The notes beneath the pieces were generated by a model. It was not told the origin of the DNA and searched no databases. It saw only the letters and a program-made list of their open reading frames with translations. DNA of 39,637 nt from an uncultured Porphyromonadaceae bacterium (GTDB taxonomy: Bacteria > Bacteroidota > Bacteroidia > Bacteroidales > Muribaculaceae). Both the position numbers and the translations under genes were made by a program. Location of the stretch: positions 1 to 39,637 of the forward strand of contig CAMWNT010000008.1 of assembly GCA_947175695.1 (NCBI GenBank), written 5' to 3'. This document shows positions 1-7,032 of this stretch, piece by piece (position 1 is the stretch's first letter; each line of letters begins with the position of its first letter).

Positions 1-1349
1 ACGGTAGCCGAGACAATCTTATTTGCTGTAATGTCGATTACGTCTTGAAGAATTTTGCGGTTGAAGCAGGTAGAATCGAGCCAGCACAGATCATCGACGA
101 GAGTTTCGGCCGTGACGCCGTTTGTGGCACTGAGCGAGGATTGAAGAATCTTGACAGCGCATGCGTTGGCGATGCGATGTGCCAAAGCGTTCTTCTTGGC
201 TTGTACGCCCACAAAGTTGTCGTCAATCTTTTGGGCTACGATAGCCATGATCTCGTTGATGCGATGCACGTCCGGGTCGGTCTGCATCTTAGGTGCAGTG
301 AGGTCAATCCAATAGCTATCGTAAGAGATGAGTCCGGGGCATGTGGTTGGTACATCCTCTCCTTTCAGACTATCGAATTTCGATGATAGCGTTTTGAGAA
401 TTTCACGCTGGCCGTTTTTGACCTGCACCAACTGAAAGTTGTCGAAGAAGGCCGGGTGAACGGGAAACAGCTCGACGTATTCTTCAATGTTTGCATGCAG
501 ATCATTGAAGAATTGAGTGAACTGCGAGAGGTGGTTTCTTATCCACGCTTTCTGCTCGTCGGTCTTGCAGAGCAATCGCTGTTCGGTCACGAACTTAACC
601 TCCTGCTTGGTGATAGTGATTTGCTTATAGCGGTCGTTGACCTTATTGAGCATATCGCCTGCAAACTGAAATTCAGGAGAGTTATAGATCACCTCCTGCA
701 CTCCAAACACTATGCGGAACTTAGAATGATCAGAAACTTGACCGAGGGCTTGAAGCACAGCAAGGTCGCGATTGAGTTTGTCGGATGCGCTTCTCCCTTT
801 GAGATAGGAAAGCATTTCGTCAATCACGAGAAGGAACCCCTTGTCGGGGAATCTTGCCTCATAGTGGGCCATCATGCGCGATAACTGAACGGCGTAAGGT
901 TCGAGCGGACAAGCGTCTGTGATTGAATAATCAATTCCGGCGGAGCGGAGGTATTTGTCGATTTGGTAGCATACAATCGACCAAAGCTCTTGGCTATTTC
1001 CAAGCTCGAAGCGGAGCACATTGTATTTCCCGGCGATCTTGGAGAGATTTTCGCGCGCACTGTCATTTCTGACGAGGGCAAGATAATCCGAATTCTCGGC
1101 AATGAGTGTGAAGAGCGACATGAGGTGAGACTTACCTGTGCCGTAGTTGCCGACAATCTGAAGGCCGAATGTATCTGCAGTGACGGTATAATCAAGATTA
1201 GAGCATATGAAAGGAATGAGAGTGTCCTCGTATTCTTTTGAGAAAACGAATGTTCTTACCAGCGATTCTTGATAAGAAATATCATTCAGTCGATCGAATT
1301 TGACGACCTCCGTTATGGGCTCAAAATGTAGGAGTTCACTGTATATCAT
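1..1349 (-). CDS. brxC: BREX-type ATPase BrxC/PglY (DUF6079), C-terminus cut by window edge
   Basis: This reading frame is open from an ATG at 1349 to the left edge (449 codons seen). Family members are about 1,200 residues, so the C-terminal part lies outside. The N-terminus carries a P-loop, GNYGTGKS at residues 67-74 followed by HLMS, and a Walker B strand LLVIDE at about 173-178; a further conserved-looking stretch, FRIVFGVQEVIYNSPEFQF, follows. This arrangement fits DUF6079 ATPases, called PglY in BREX type 2 and BrxC in type 3, which act in phage exclusion together with a PglX methyltransferase and PglZ. The gene starts 12 bp after the stop of the BrxF-like gene and in the same frame, so the two are surely co-transcribed. 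Base composition is more AT-rich than the core genes to the right, in line with an acquired defence island. The family call is made from recalled motifs; which BREX type it is depends on genes outside the window. Confidence 0.75.
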   Translation of the reverse strand, partial: MIYSELLHFEPITEVVKFDRLNDISYQESLVRTFVFSKEYEDTLIPFICSNLDYTVTADTFGLQIVGNYGTGKSHLMSLFTLIAENSDYLALVRNDSARENLSKIAGKYNVLRFELGNSQELWSIVCYQIDKYLRSAGIDYSITDACPLEPYAVQLSRMMAHYEARFPDKGFLLVIDEMLSYLKGRSASDKLNRDLAVLQALGQVSDHSKFRIVFGVQEVIYNSPEFQFAGDMLNKVNDRYKQITITKQEVKFVTEQRLLCKTDEQKAWIRNHLSQFTQFFNDLHANIEEYVELFPVHPAFFDNFQLVQVKNGQREILKTLSSKFDSLKGEDVPTTCPGLISYDSYWIDLTAPKMQTDPDVHRINEIMAIVAQKIDDNFVGVQAKKNALAHRIANACAVKILQSSLSATNGVTAETLVDDLCWLDSTCFNRKILQDVIDITANKIVSAT

Positions 1350-1361
1350 ATGCTGTAGATT

Positions 1362-1784
1362 TTACTTGATGATGTAGGGGTGGAGATTCCCGATGGGAAG
1401 AGCCGTATTAAAGCGCTTGTCGACGAGATGAAAAGTATCGTATTCAGCCTGACCGCAGTCAACAAGAATCAGCGTATGGCTTTTTGAAAAGGAATCAAAG
1501 AGAGAAAGCAAATTGAATTTCAGATTGGGCTCAAAAAGTATTCCCCAGTTTGTTATAGCGACATAATCCCCAATGATTTCATCGTGAAGAATTGATTGCC
1601 TCAATAGGGAATTGAAGCAATCTTCCGCAATTAGGGGTAAGTGTGGTGAGTTGAGGTCGTTTTGAATTAGGTTCGCAAGTTCAAAGCCCATATCTAAAGT
1701 TTTTAGACATGAGCCAATTCCGGGAGCGAAGATAAGTTTATTCCGCGGATTATAGTTGAGAAACTGAGCGATCCTCTCTCTCAC
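1362..1784 (-). CDS. brxF: Small BrxF-like protein, first gene of the BREX-like operon
   Basis: A 140-residue protein with a GTG start; an in-frame TGA lies three codons upstream, so the start cannot move far. Its size and its position directly before a DUF6079 ATPase match BrxF, the small P-loop protein that opens BREX type 3 operons. The N-terminal stretch APGIGSCLKT looks like a Walker A motif in which the glycine before Lys-Thr has become leucine. A strand ILFEPNLKF and a later hydrophobic strand TLILVDCG resemble the order of elements in BrxF proteins. If it is BrxF, nucleotide binding may be weakened or lost. Assignment rests mainly on context and size; it could instead be an unrelated small partner of the ATPase. 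Confidence 0.5.
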   Translation of the reverse strand: MRERIAQFLNYNPRNKLIFAPGIGSCLKTLDMGFELANLIQNDLNSPHLPLIAEDCFNSLLRQSILHDEIIGDYVAITNWGILFEPNLKFNLLSLFDSFSKSHTLILVDCGQAEYDTFHLVDKRFNTALPIGNLHPYIIK

Positions 1785-1838
1785 AATGTGTCACCTATAT
1801 CACCATAGGCTCACATGGCGAAGAGTTGGTTATGATAC

Positions 1839-1875
1839 AAAAAAAGCGAGGAGCCACATTGTTGCTCATCTCGCT
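1839..1875 (-). terminator. Intrinsic terminator after the small membrane protein gene
   Basis: Read on the minus strand, AGCGAG pairs with CTCGCT and GAGC with GCTC around a short loop, with a two-base bulge, and seven T residues follow directly. The TGA stop of the 52-residue gene lies inside the left arm. It separates that gene from the downstream BREX-like pair. Confidence 0.8.
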
Positions 1876-2024
1876 GTTTCAAGGCCTTCGAACATGCCCA
1901 TCATGCCAAAGATGAGCAACAGACTCCACGCTGTATATGCAAATACCCCAAACCCATTCCAAGCAGTGAAGCTTGAAATGAGCCCGAGTAGGTATATACG
2001 CACCCGTGGCGTCCATTGCTGCAT
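1866..2024 (-). CDS. Small hydrophobic membrane protein (52 aa), unknown family
   Basis: A 52-codon frame starts with ATG at 2024, and a stop codon eight codons upstream leaves no other start. The product has a short basic head (MQQWTPRVR) and is then almost entirely hydrophobic and aromatic (for example YLLGLISSF and AWSLLLIFGMMGMF), enough for one or two membrane spans. The gene is bracketed by a good Bacteroidota promoter element at 2152-2159 and a strong terminator whose stem contains its stop codon, which supports an independently transcribed real gene despite its size. I do not recognise the family. Its place immediately upstream of a phage-defence operon makes a toxin, a membrane effector or an unrelated orphan possible; nothing in the sequence decides between them. 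Confidence 0.55.
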   Translation of the reverse strand: MQQWTPRVRIYLLGLISSFTAWNGFGVFAYTAWSLLLIFGMMGMFEGLETAR

Positions 2025-2151
2025 TGTCTTGAGGCATGAGGTGTTTTAGAGTGTTCGAAGTTCTGAAACAGCCTGAGACAAAGCGTCAATACACGCTTTT
2101 ATATTATGTTGATTACCCGCTGCCTTATACCCACAGCGTGGAATCGTTCTG

Positions 2152-2159
2152 CAAAATTA
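2152..2159 (-). promoter_or_regulatory. Bacteroidota -7 promoter element for the small membrane protein
   Basis: On the minus strand the sequence reads TAATTTTG, a full match to TAnnTTTG. An ATTG about 18 nt upstream could serve as the -33 element. Predicted transcription start is near 2145, giving a leader of about 120 nt before the ATG at 2024; a small hairpin (AAGCGT/ACGCTT, 2081-2098) lies in that leader. Confidence 0.5.
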
Positions 2160-2229
2160 GCGAAAATTTTCAAAAATCAATAGCAATTTTGACTGAAAGT
2201 GATTCCATACACCTTCAGATAGGGCTTAT

Positions 2230-2565
2230 TTAGAGGTAGTCGTCGTCGAAGGCGTCGCGTTCGTCTTCGAGTTCGTCAAGCTCGTCGCGAAGCAGTTCGA
2301 TGTCGTCGTCTAAGTCGGCGTAGAGTTTGGAGGAGGGATCGAGGTGGTCGAGCTTTTTGTCGAGGGCGTCTATGCGCTCGGATAGTGAGAAGTAGCGTTC
2401 GTCAAGTTCGGCTTCACGTTCTGGATCGTAGATGCGTGAAGTGTCGGGTGTGTCAAAACCTGAAGTGTCGGGTGTGTCAAAATTGGTAGGTGCGTCAATA
2501 TGCTTCTTCTTTCCGAAAAGATGGTTAAGCAGGTAGGCCATGCCGAGATAGTTCCAGAATCCCAT
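2230..2565 (-). CDS. Acidic coiled-coil small protein with a short internal repeat
   Basis: A 111-residue protein of no family I recognise. Residues 1-17 (MGFWNYLGMAYLLNHLF) are hydrophobic and may anchor or target it to a membrane; KKK follows. A short linker repeats FDTPDTS twice in tandem (residues about 29-42). The remainder is a highly charged helix rich in Asp, Glu and Leu (for example LLRDELDELEDERDAFDD), typical of a coiled coil. It lies 70 bp downstream of the second glycosyltransferase on the same strand and may be the last gene of that transcript. The gap contains one copy of the dispersed AT-rich element described in the findings, so it could also be transcribed separately. Confidence 0.7.
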   Translation of the reverse strand: MGFWNYLGMAYLLNHLFGKKKHIDAPTNFDTPDTSGFDTPDTSRIYDPEREAELDERYFSLSERIDALDKKLDHLDPSSKLYADLDDDIELLRDELDELEDERDAFDDDYL

Positions 2566-2635
2566 TGGTTTGCGGTTTAAATTTTCTGAGAGTGTTTCAC
2601 GATTAAAGATTACTGTCGATCGAAAGAGACGCTTA

Positions 2636-3472
2636 TCATTCGGTCAAAGAGGAGCCGTCGGGAGATCTTTTGGTGGAGAGGAGCCATTGGTAGATGCCGA
2701 CGGTGGCGCGGATGACGCCGCCGGCAGCGTGGGCATGGGCGAGGTCGTGATTGTTGCGGCTGCGTTCTTTGGAGGCTTCGCGATGCCAGAGATGATAGGC
2801 AAGAGCGCAGAATTTGAGATAGCGTTTGCCGAGTCCCATGTTGCGGAAGCGGAGCGCAAGATCGAGGTCTTCCCCACCCCAGCCTTCGAATGATTCGTCG
2901 TAGCCATTGGCGCGAATGAAATCATCGCGATAGAACGACATGTTGCAGCCGAGCACATTCTGTCGGTGTTGACGATAACGCGGCGCGAGCATGTCGGCAA
3001 TGAGAGGAAGTCGGAGTGTGTTGGGGCGCTTGGCTTCGATACCTTTGGATAGAAATCGGATCGGGCGAGGACGTCGGTCGTCGCAGATCTCAACGGAAGT
3101 CGCCTCATCGAGTTGCACACGTCCACCCTTCAGGAAATGACCCGGTCGAGCCTCGCGTAAGTGATCGGCCACAAAATCGGGATGAAGAAAAATATCGCCA
3201 TCAATCTGTATGATATACTCGCCTGATGCGCGAGCCACGCATTTATTGCGGATCATAGCCAGCCGGAAGCCTTCATCGGGTTGCTCGACATAGATAAGCG
3301 GCACGGGGAAATCGCGTTGCAACGCAGTGACTACGTCGCGAGTGTCATCCGAACTACCGTCGTCGCCGACAATCACTTCCAACGGCAGCTCGCGCAAAGC
3401 CGCCACACTGCGCAGACACACTTCCAGCGCGTCCGAACGATTATAGGTAGAAATTATAAGTGAGGCTGTCAT
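2636..3472 (-). CDS. Family 2 glycosyltransferase with C-terminal galactosyltransferase-like domain
   Basis: A GT-A fold glycosyltransferase of 278 residues that would transfer a sugar from a nucleotide donor to a cell-surface acceptor. Visible motifs are the N-terminal strand SLIISTYNR, the nucleotide-binding DDGSSD (37-42), the metal-binding DGD (91-93) and the GWGGEDLDL motif of the Glyco_transf_7C domain. I choose the ATG at 3472 because SLIISTYNR, the normal start of the fold, follows within three residues; an ATG at 3496 adds eight residues and is the alternative. It lies downstream of a second glycosyltransferase with the same architecture, and the two probably act in succession on one surface glycan (LPS, capsule or O-glycan; not decidable here). 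Confidence 0.85.
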   Translation of the reverse strand: MTASLIISTYNRSDALEVCLRSVAALRELPLEVIVGDDGSSDDTRDVVTALQRDFPVPLIYVEQPDEGFRLAMIRNKCVARASGEYIIQIDGDIFLHPDFVADHLREARPGHFLKGGRVQLDEATSVEICDDRRPRPIRFLSKGIEAKRPNTLRLPLIADMLAPRYRQHRQNVLGCNMSFYRDDFIRANGYDESFEGWGGEDLDLALRFRNMGLGKRYLKFCALAYHLWHREASKERSRNNHDLAHAHAAGGVIRATVGIYQWLLSTKRSPDGSSLTE

Positions 3473-3517
3473 AATGAGGTCAGTGAGCAGTTGCAACTTG
3501 CGTTATGAGGCAGATCG

Positions 3518-4456
3518 TTATTGGCCCGAATCCGGGGCGGAGGCGTGGCTGCCGGCGGGAGCCGGCGAGTCGCCAAACAGGCCGGTGTCGACATATGTCA
3601 GTCGCTCCTCGCGTGCCCGGCGATAGAGCTCGGCGTTCTCCTCCGACGACCAATCGAGCCGGGCATGACAGCGATGGATCATCAATGCGTAGTGCGACAC
3701 TTTCAGATGGCCGATTCCGGCGTTTGCGAGGCGAGCGTCGAGATCGCAATCCTCACCTGTGCCCGGGGCGAGATAGCGCTCATCGAAGCCGTTGACTTTA
3801 TAGAGATCATCGCGATAAATGCCGAAATTCGCTCCCAGGATGCCCCGACGCTTCACATTAAGCGGCTTGCCGAAAGGCATCGGGAAGCGCCATGTGCGCC
3901 GCAGACGAGCCAAAGCCCCCTTGCTGAAAATCGAGCCGAGTATGCATCGGCGCGCCCTACTGAAGAAGTCGTCGGGCAGACGGTCGAAACCTTCGATCAT
4001 CGCCGACAGTCGCTCATCCGACTCCACGCGTCGGCCGCCGGTCACAAACCCATGGCGCCGCAGGCGATAATGATCCTTCATGAAATCGGGATGCGGGATG
4101 CAATCGCCATCGATGAATACGATATACTCTCCATGCGACATTCTGACGGCATTGTTGAGCGCAGCGTTCTTGCGCCACCCTTGGTCGGGATGCCAGGCGT
4201 GGAGAATCCGCATCTCCGGATAATCCCGGATGTAGGCTTTGAGGGTCGCCACACTCTCGTCGCTACTGCCGTCGTCGGCCACTACGACTTCGAAATCCTT
4301 CATCGACTGCATCTGCAATGCGTCGAGAATCAATCGAAGCCAGCGGGTGTTGTTATAGAAGGCTATGACGATCGTCATAGCCGGAGCCGGCTGAGGTGTG
4401 GATATGGCCGGGCTCTGACCGGAAGCGGTCGGTGTAGGCGAGACGGCGGTTGACAT
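3518..4456 (-). CDS. Family 2 glycosyltransferase with low-complexity tails
   Basis: A 312-residue GT-A glycosyltransferase. DDGSSD is at 61-66 and the DxD-type DGD at 116-118; TGEDCDLD near the C-terminus corresponds to the acidic motif of the Glyco_transf_7C domain. The first 26 residues are rich in Ser, Thr, Pro and Ala, and the C-terminus ends in a similar Ala/Ser/Pro tail; the catalytic fold begins at Met27 (MTIVIAFYNN), so a start at 4378 is possible. The gene begins 39 bp after prfC and is followed 21-45 bp later by a second glycosyltransferase, so the three are likely one transcript. Acceptor and sugar are unknown. Confidence 0.85.
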   Translation of the reverse strand: MSTAVSPTPTASGQSPAISTPQPAPAMTIVIAFYNNTRWLRLILDALQMQSMKDFEVVVADDGSSDESVATLKAYIRDYPEMRILHAWHPDQGWRKNAALNNAVRMSHGEYIVFIDGDCIPHPDFMKDHYRLRRHGFVTGGRRVESDERLSAMIEGFDRLPDDFFSRARRCILGSIFSKGALARLRRTWRFPMPFGKPLNVKRRGILGANFGIYRDDLYKVNGFDERYLAPGTGEDCDLDARLANAGIGHLKVSHYALMIHRCHARLDWSSEENAELYRRAREERLTYVDTGLFGDSPAPAGSHASAPDSGQ

Positions 4457-4495
4457 AGTATGGTAGAAAATGCAGAAGTGAATTCAGCGTGTTTC

Positions 4496-6079
4496 TCAGA
4501 ATTCGCTGGAGAAGTGGAATCGGATCTTGGGGAAATCGCTCTGCGCCATCTGAAGCACATAATTCGAATCGGCCATGAAGACATCGCGTCCCTCCTTATC
4601 GACAGCCATAAACTGATATTTGCGCTTCTTGAACGCGGCGAGTGCTTCGGGGTCGTCGCTTTCGATCCAGCAGGCTTTGTAGAGGCTTATCGGCTCCCAG
4701 CGGCATTGCGCGCCATATTCGTGGAGCAGACGGTATTGAATCACTTCAAACTGCAGCTGACCGACTGTGCCGATGATCTTCCGACCGTTAAACTGATTGA
4801 CAAACAACTGTGCCACACCTTCATCCATCAACTGACGGATGCCCTTGTCGAGCTGTTTCGACTTCATCGGATCGGCATTCTCGATATATTTGAACATTTC
4901 GGGAGAGAACGACGGGAGGCCTTTGAAATGAAGATTCTCGCCCGATGTCAGCGTGTCGCCGATCTTGAAATTGCCGGTGTCGGGGATGCCGACGATATCA
5001 CCGGGATAGGCTTCATCGACGATATTCTTTTTCTGAGCCATGAACGCTGTGGGGGCGGCGAAACGCATCTGCTTCCCATGGCGCACATGGAGATAATTGA
5101 CGTTGCGCTCAAACTTGCCCGAGCAGATCTTGACAAAGGCGATGCAACTGCGATGATTCGGATCCATGTTGGCATGGATCTTGAATACGAAGCCGGAGAA
5201 GGATTCCTCGCCCGGCTTGACAGTGCGCTCCTCGGCATCGATCGGACGCGGCGACGGTGCGATCTTGACGAAGCAATCGAGCAATTCTTTGACGCCGAAT
5301 GTATTGAGCGCCGAACCGAAGAACACCGGTGCGACCTCGCCGCTCAGGTACTCCTCGGGATCGAACTCCGGATAGACACCCTCGATCAATTCAAGATCCT
5401 CGCGGAGCTTGGCTGCGTCAGTCTCGCCGACAAGTCGGTCGACCTCCGGCGAATTGACGTCGGCGATTTCGACGCGTTCGCTGACAGTCTGCTTCGAGGG
5501 GGTGAAGAGATCGAGTCCCTGCTCATAGATATTGTAGACTCCTTTGAACTTTGCGCCGATATTGATCGGCCACGACAGAGGGCGCACTTTGATCTTGAGT
5601 TCCGACTCGAGTTCGTCGAGAATATCAAACGGATCGCGACCCTCACGGTCGAGCTTATTAACGAAGACAATCACGGGCGTCTTGCGCATGCGACACACCT
5701 CCATCAATCGGCGAGTCTGGGTCTCGACACCCTTCGCGACATCGACAACGATGATTACGGAATCGACGGCTGTCAGGGTGCGGAACGTGTCTTCGGCGAA
5801 ATCCTGGTGGCCCGGAGTGTCGAGGATATTGATTTTATAGTCGCCGTAGTTGAATCCCATTACAGACGTGGCCACAGAGATTCCGCGTTGCTTTTCGATC
5901 TCCATCCAGTCGGAGGTGGCAGTCTTCTTGATCTTATTGCTTTTGACGGCCCCGGCCACATGGATGGCGCCGCCGAAGAGGAGCAGTTTCTCGGTGAGGG
6001 TGGTTTTACCCGCGTCAGGGTGGGATATGATGGCGAATGTGCGCCGGCGTTCGATTTCTTTGTTTAATTCGTCAGACAT
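4496..6079 (-). CDS. prfC: Peptide chain release factor 3
   Basis: RF3 is the GTPase that recycles RF1 and RF2 from the ribosome after termination. The 527 residues match the usual length. GTPase motifs are clear: SHPDAGKTT (P-loop, about 19-27), RGIS (switch I), DTPGHQDF (switch II) and NKLDRE. The C-terminal RF3-specific domain is present ([15 protein letters not shown]). It follows DUF4924 by 74 bp and precedes two glycosyltransferases on the same strand. In other Bacteroidales a DUF4924 gene also sits near prfC. A 535-codon frame lies antisense to it and is a coding shadow. Confidence 0.97.
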   Translation of the reverse strand: MSDELNKEIERRRTFAIISHPDAGKTTLTEKLLLFGGAIHVAGAVKSNKIKKTATSDWMEIEKQRGISVATSVMGFNYGDYKINILDTPGHQDFAEDTFRTLTAVDSVIIVVDVAKGVETQTRRLMEVCRMRKTPVIVFVNKLDREGRDPFDILDELESELKIKVRPLSWPINIGAKFKGVYNIYEQGLDLFTPSKQTVSERVEIADVNSPEVDRLVGETDAAKLREDLELIEGVYPEFDPEEYLSGEVAPVFFGSALNTFGVKELLDCFVKIAPSPRPIDAEERTVKPGEESFSGFVFKIHANMDPNHRSCIAFVKICSGKFERNVNYLHVRHGKQMRFAAPTAFMAQKKNIVDEAYPGDIVGIPDTGNFKIGDTLTSGENLHFKGLPSFSPEMFKYIENADPMKSKQLDKGIRQLMDEGVAQLFVNQFNGRKIIGTVGQLQFEVIQYRLLHEYGAQCRWEPISLYKACWIESDDPEALAAFKKRKYQFMAVDKEGRDVFMADSNYVLQMAQSDFPKIRFHFSSEF

Positions 6080-6153
6080 TGTCGGATTGATGAAAATGTG
6101 ATGTTGCGAGAGAGGAAAGAGTCATAAATAAAACAGGCTTAGCCGTCGGGCTG

Positions 6154-6723
6154 TCAGACGGTCGGGGCTTCCGGAGCGTCGTTGAAGAGCTCATTGTTGA
6201 AGTCCTTTTTATAATATGCCGATAGCCGGGCCAGAAAGCGGGTGATTTGCGCGACGGCCTCGAGGGTCTCTTTCGACACCTCCTTGCCCTGCATTCGGAG
6301 CATCATTATGCCATATAGCGCATTAAGGCAAGTCTCGATTTCACCGGCCTTCTCATCGCCCGACTTAGCGCGGAGCTCAACGATGTAAGGCAGAGTCTTA
6401 TAGAACTCGGCCGAATAAGTAGCGAAGCGCGGATCGGCGAGCAGTTGGCGATGGAGATCGTCGAGCGCGATGATCGTGTTTTTATTGATCTGAAGATGTC
6501 CTTTGGTTTCGACACCCTCGCGACGCATCATATCGATCAGCGATTCATACCAATCGTGGAGATCGCGCCGTTGATCCGGAGTCAGCGAAGTGTATTTATC
6601 GATCACTTCCTTATCGATTCTATCGATATCCAGATTGAATGCGCGGATCAGATTTTCGATCTGCCACATATAGAGGACATACTCTGCGATGTTCTCACGT
6701 TTTTTTTCAGAAGCTGTATACAT
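6154..6723 (-). CDS. DUF4924 family protein
   Basis: A 189-residue helical cytoplasmic protein of unknown function; the opening MYTASEKKRENIAEY and LYMWQIENLIRAF are what I recall of DUF4924 proteins in Bacteroidota. The frame stays open upstream to 6810, but a promoter with both elements lies at 6765-6796 and would start transcription near 6758. The ATG at 6723 is therefore the credible start, and the upstream 29 codons are untranslated. It leads a transcript that continues into prfC. Confidence 0.85.
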   Translation of the reverse strand: MYTASEKKRENIAEYVLYMWQIENLIRAFNLDIDRIDKEVIDKYTSLTPDQRRDLHDWYESLIDMMRREGVETKGHLQINKNTIIALDDLHRQLLADPRFATYSAEFYKTLPYIVELRAKSGDEKAGEIETCLNALYGIMMLRMQGKEVSKETLEAVAQITRFLARLSAYYKKDFNNELFNDAPEAPTV

Positions 6724-6764
6724 ATATATAACGCATGACAGGTCGGCCGGCGACCAAAACATTG

Positions 6765-6796
6765 CAAAATTACAAAAAATATTGCGTGTCGGCAAA
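6765..6796 (-). promoter_or_regulatory. Bacteroidota sigma-ABfr promoter for DUF4924-prfC
   Basis: On the minus strand TTTG (6796-6793) and TAATTTTG (6772-6765) are separated by 20 nt, the expected spacing. It lies inside the upstream extension of the DUF4924 frame and so decides the start codon of that gene. Confidence 0.75.
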
Positions 6797-6879
6797 TGAA
6801 AGCGAGTCATCGCTACCGTGCGGAGCGGAAAAGCGGTATTAAAATCGAGCTGAAGACATAAGGATTGCGAAAAAATTGT

Positions 6880-6887
6880 TAATTTTG
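6880..6887 (+). promoter_or_regulatory. Bacteroidota -7 element for the MBL-thioesterase operon
   Basis: TAATTTTG is a full match to TAnnTTTG. No clear TTTG lies 19-21 nt upstream. Predicted start is near 6894. Confidence 0.5.
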
Positions 6888-7032
6888 AAATTTGAATCGG
6901 TCAATGCGCTTCTCTTGCGCGTTGAAATATCTGTAGGCGATGTGTCAGAATGCATCGTTTGCGGTATAGGGCCGGCGATTCCACCGATGAAATCGGGCCT
7001 ATCGACAGCCTTCCATTTCTAAACACAGAGCT

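Larger units (their letters stand above)
6724..7032. other. Divergent intergenic region with two promoters
   Basis: No gene is seen. It carries the minus-strand promoter of DUF4924 (6765-6796) and a plus-strand TAATTTTG (6880-6887) for the thioesterase fusion. The latter implies a leader of about 139 nt; I see no known riboswitch in it. Confidence 0.6.

Noticed and set aside
456-884. A 142-codon plus-strand frame near the left edge
   Set aside because: Antisense to the partial DUF6079 ATPase, which is open across the whole segment and carries Walker motifs.
1786-2049. An 87-codon plus-strand frame
   Set aside because: It covers the terminator and the small membrane protein on the other strand, and its product has no recognisable features.
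3521-4453. A 310-codon plus-strand frame
   Set aside because: Antisense to a glycosyltransferase with clear DDGSSD and DGD motifs; its own translation has no family features.
4460-6067. A 535-codon open frame on the plus strand
   Set aside because: It is antisense to prfC, whose GTPase motifs are unmistakable; long antisense frames are common in this codon usage.
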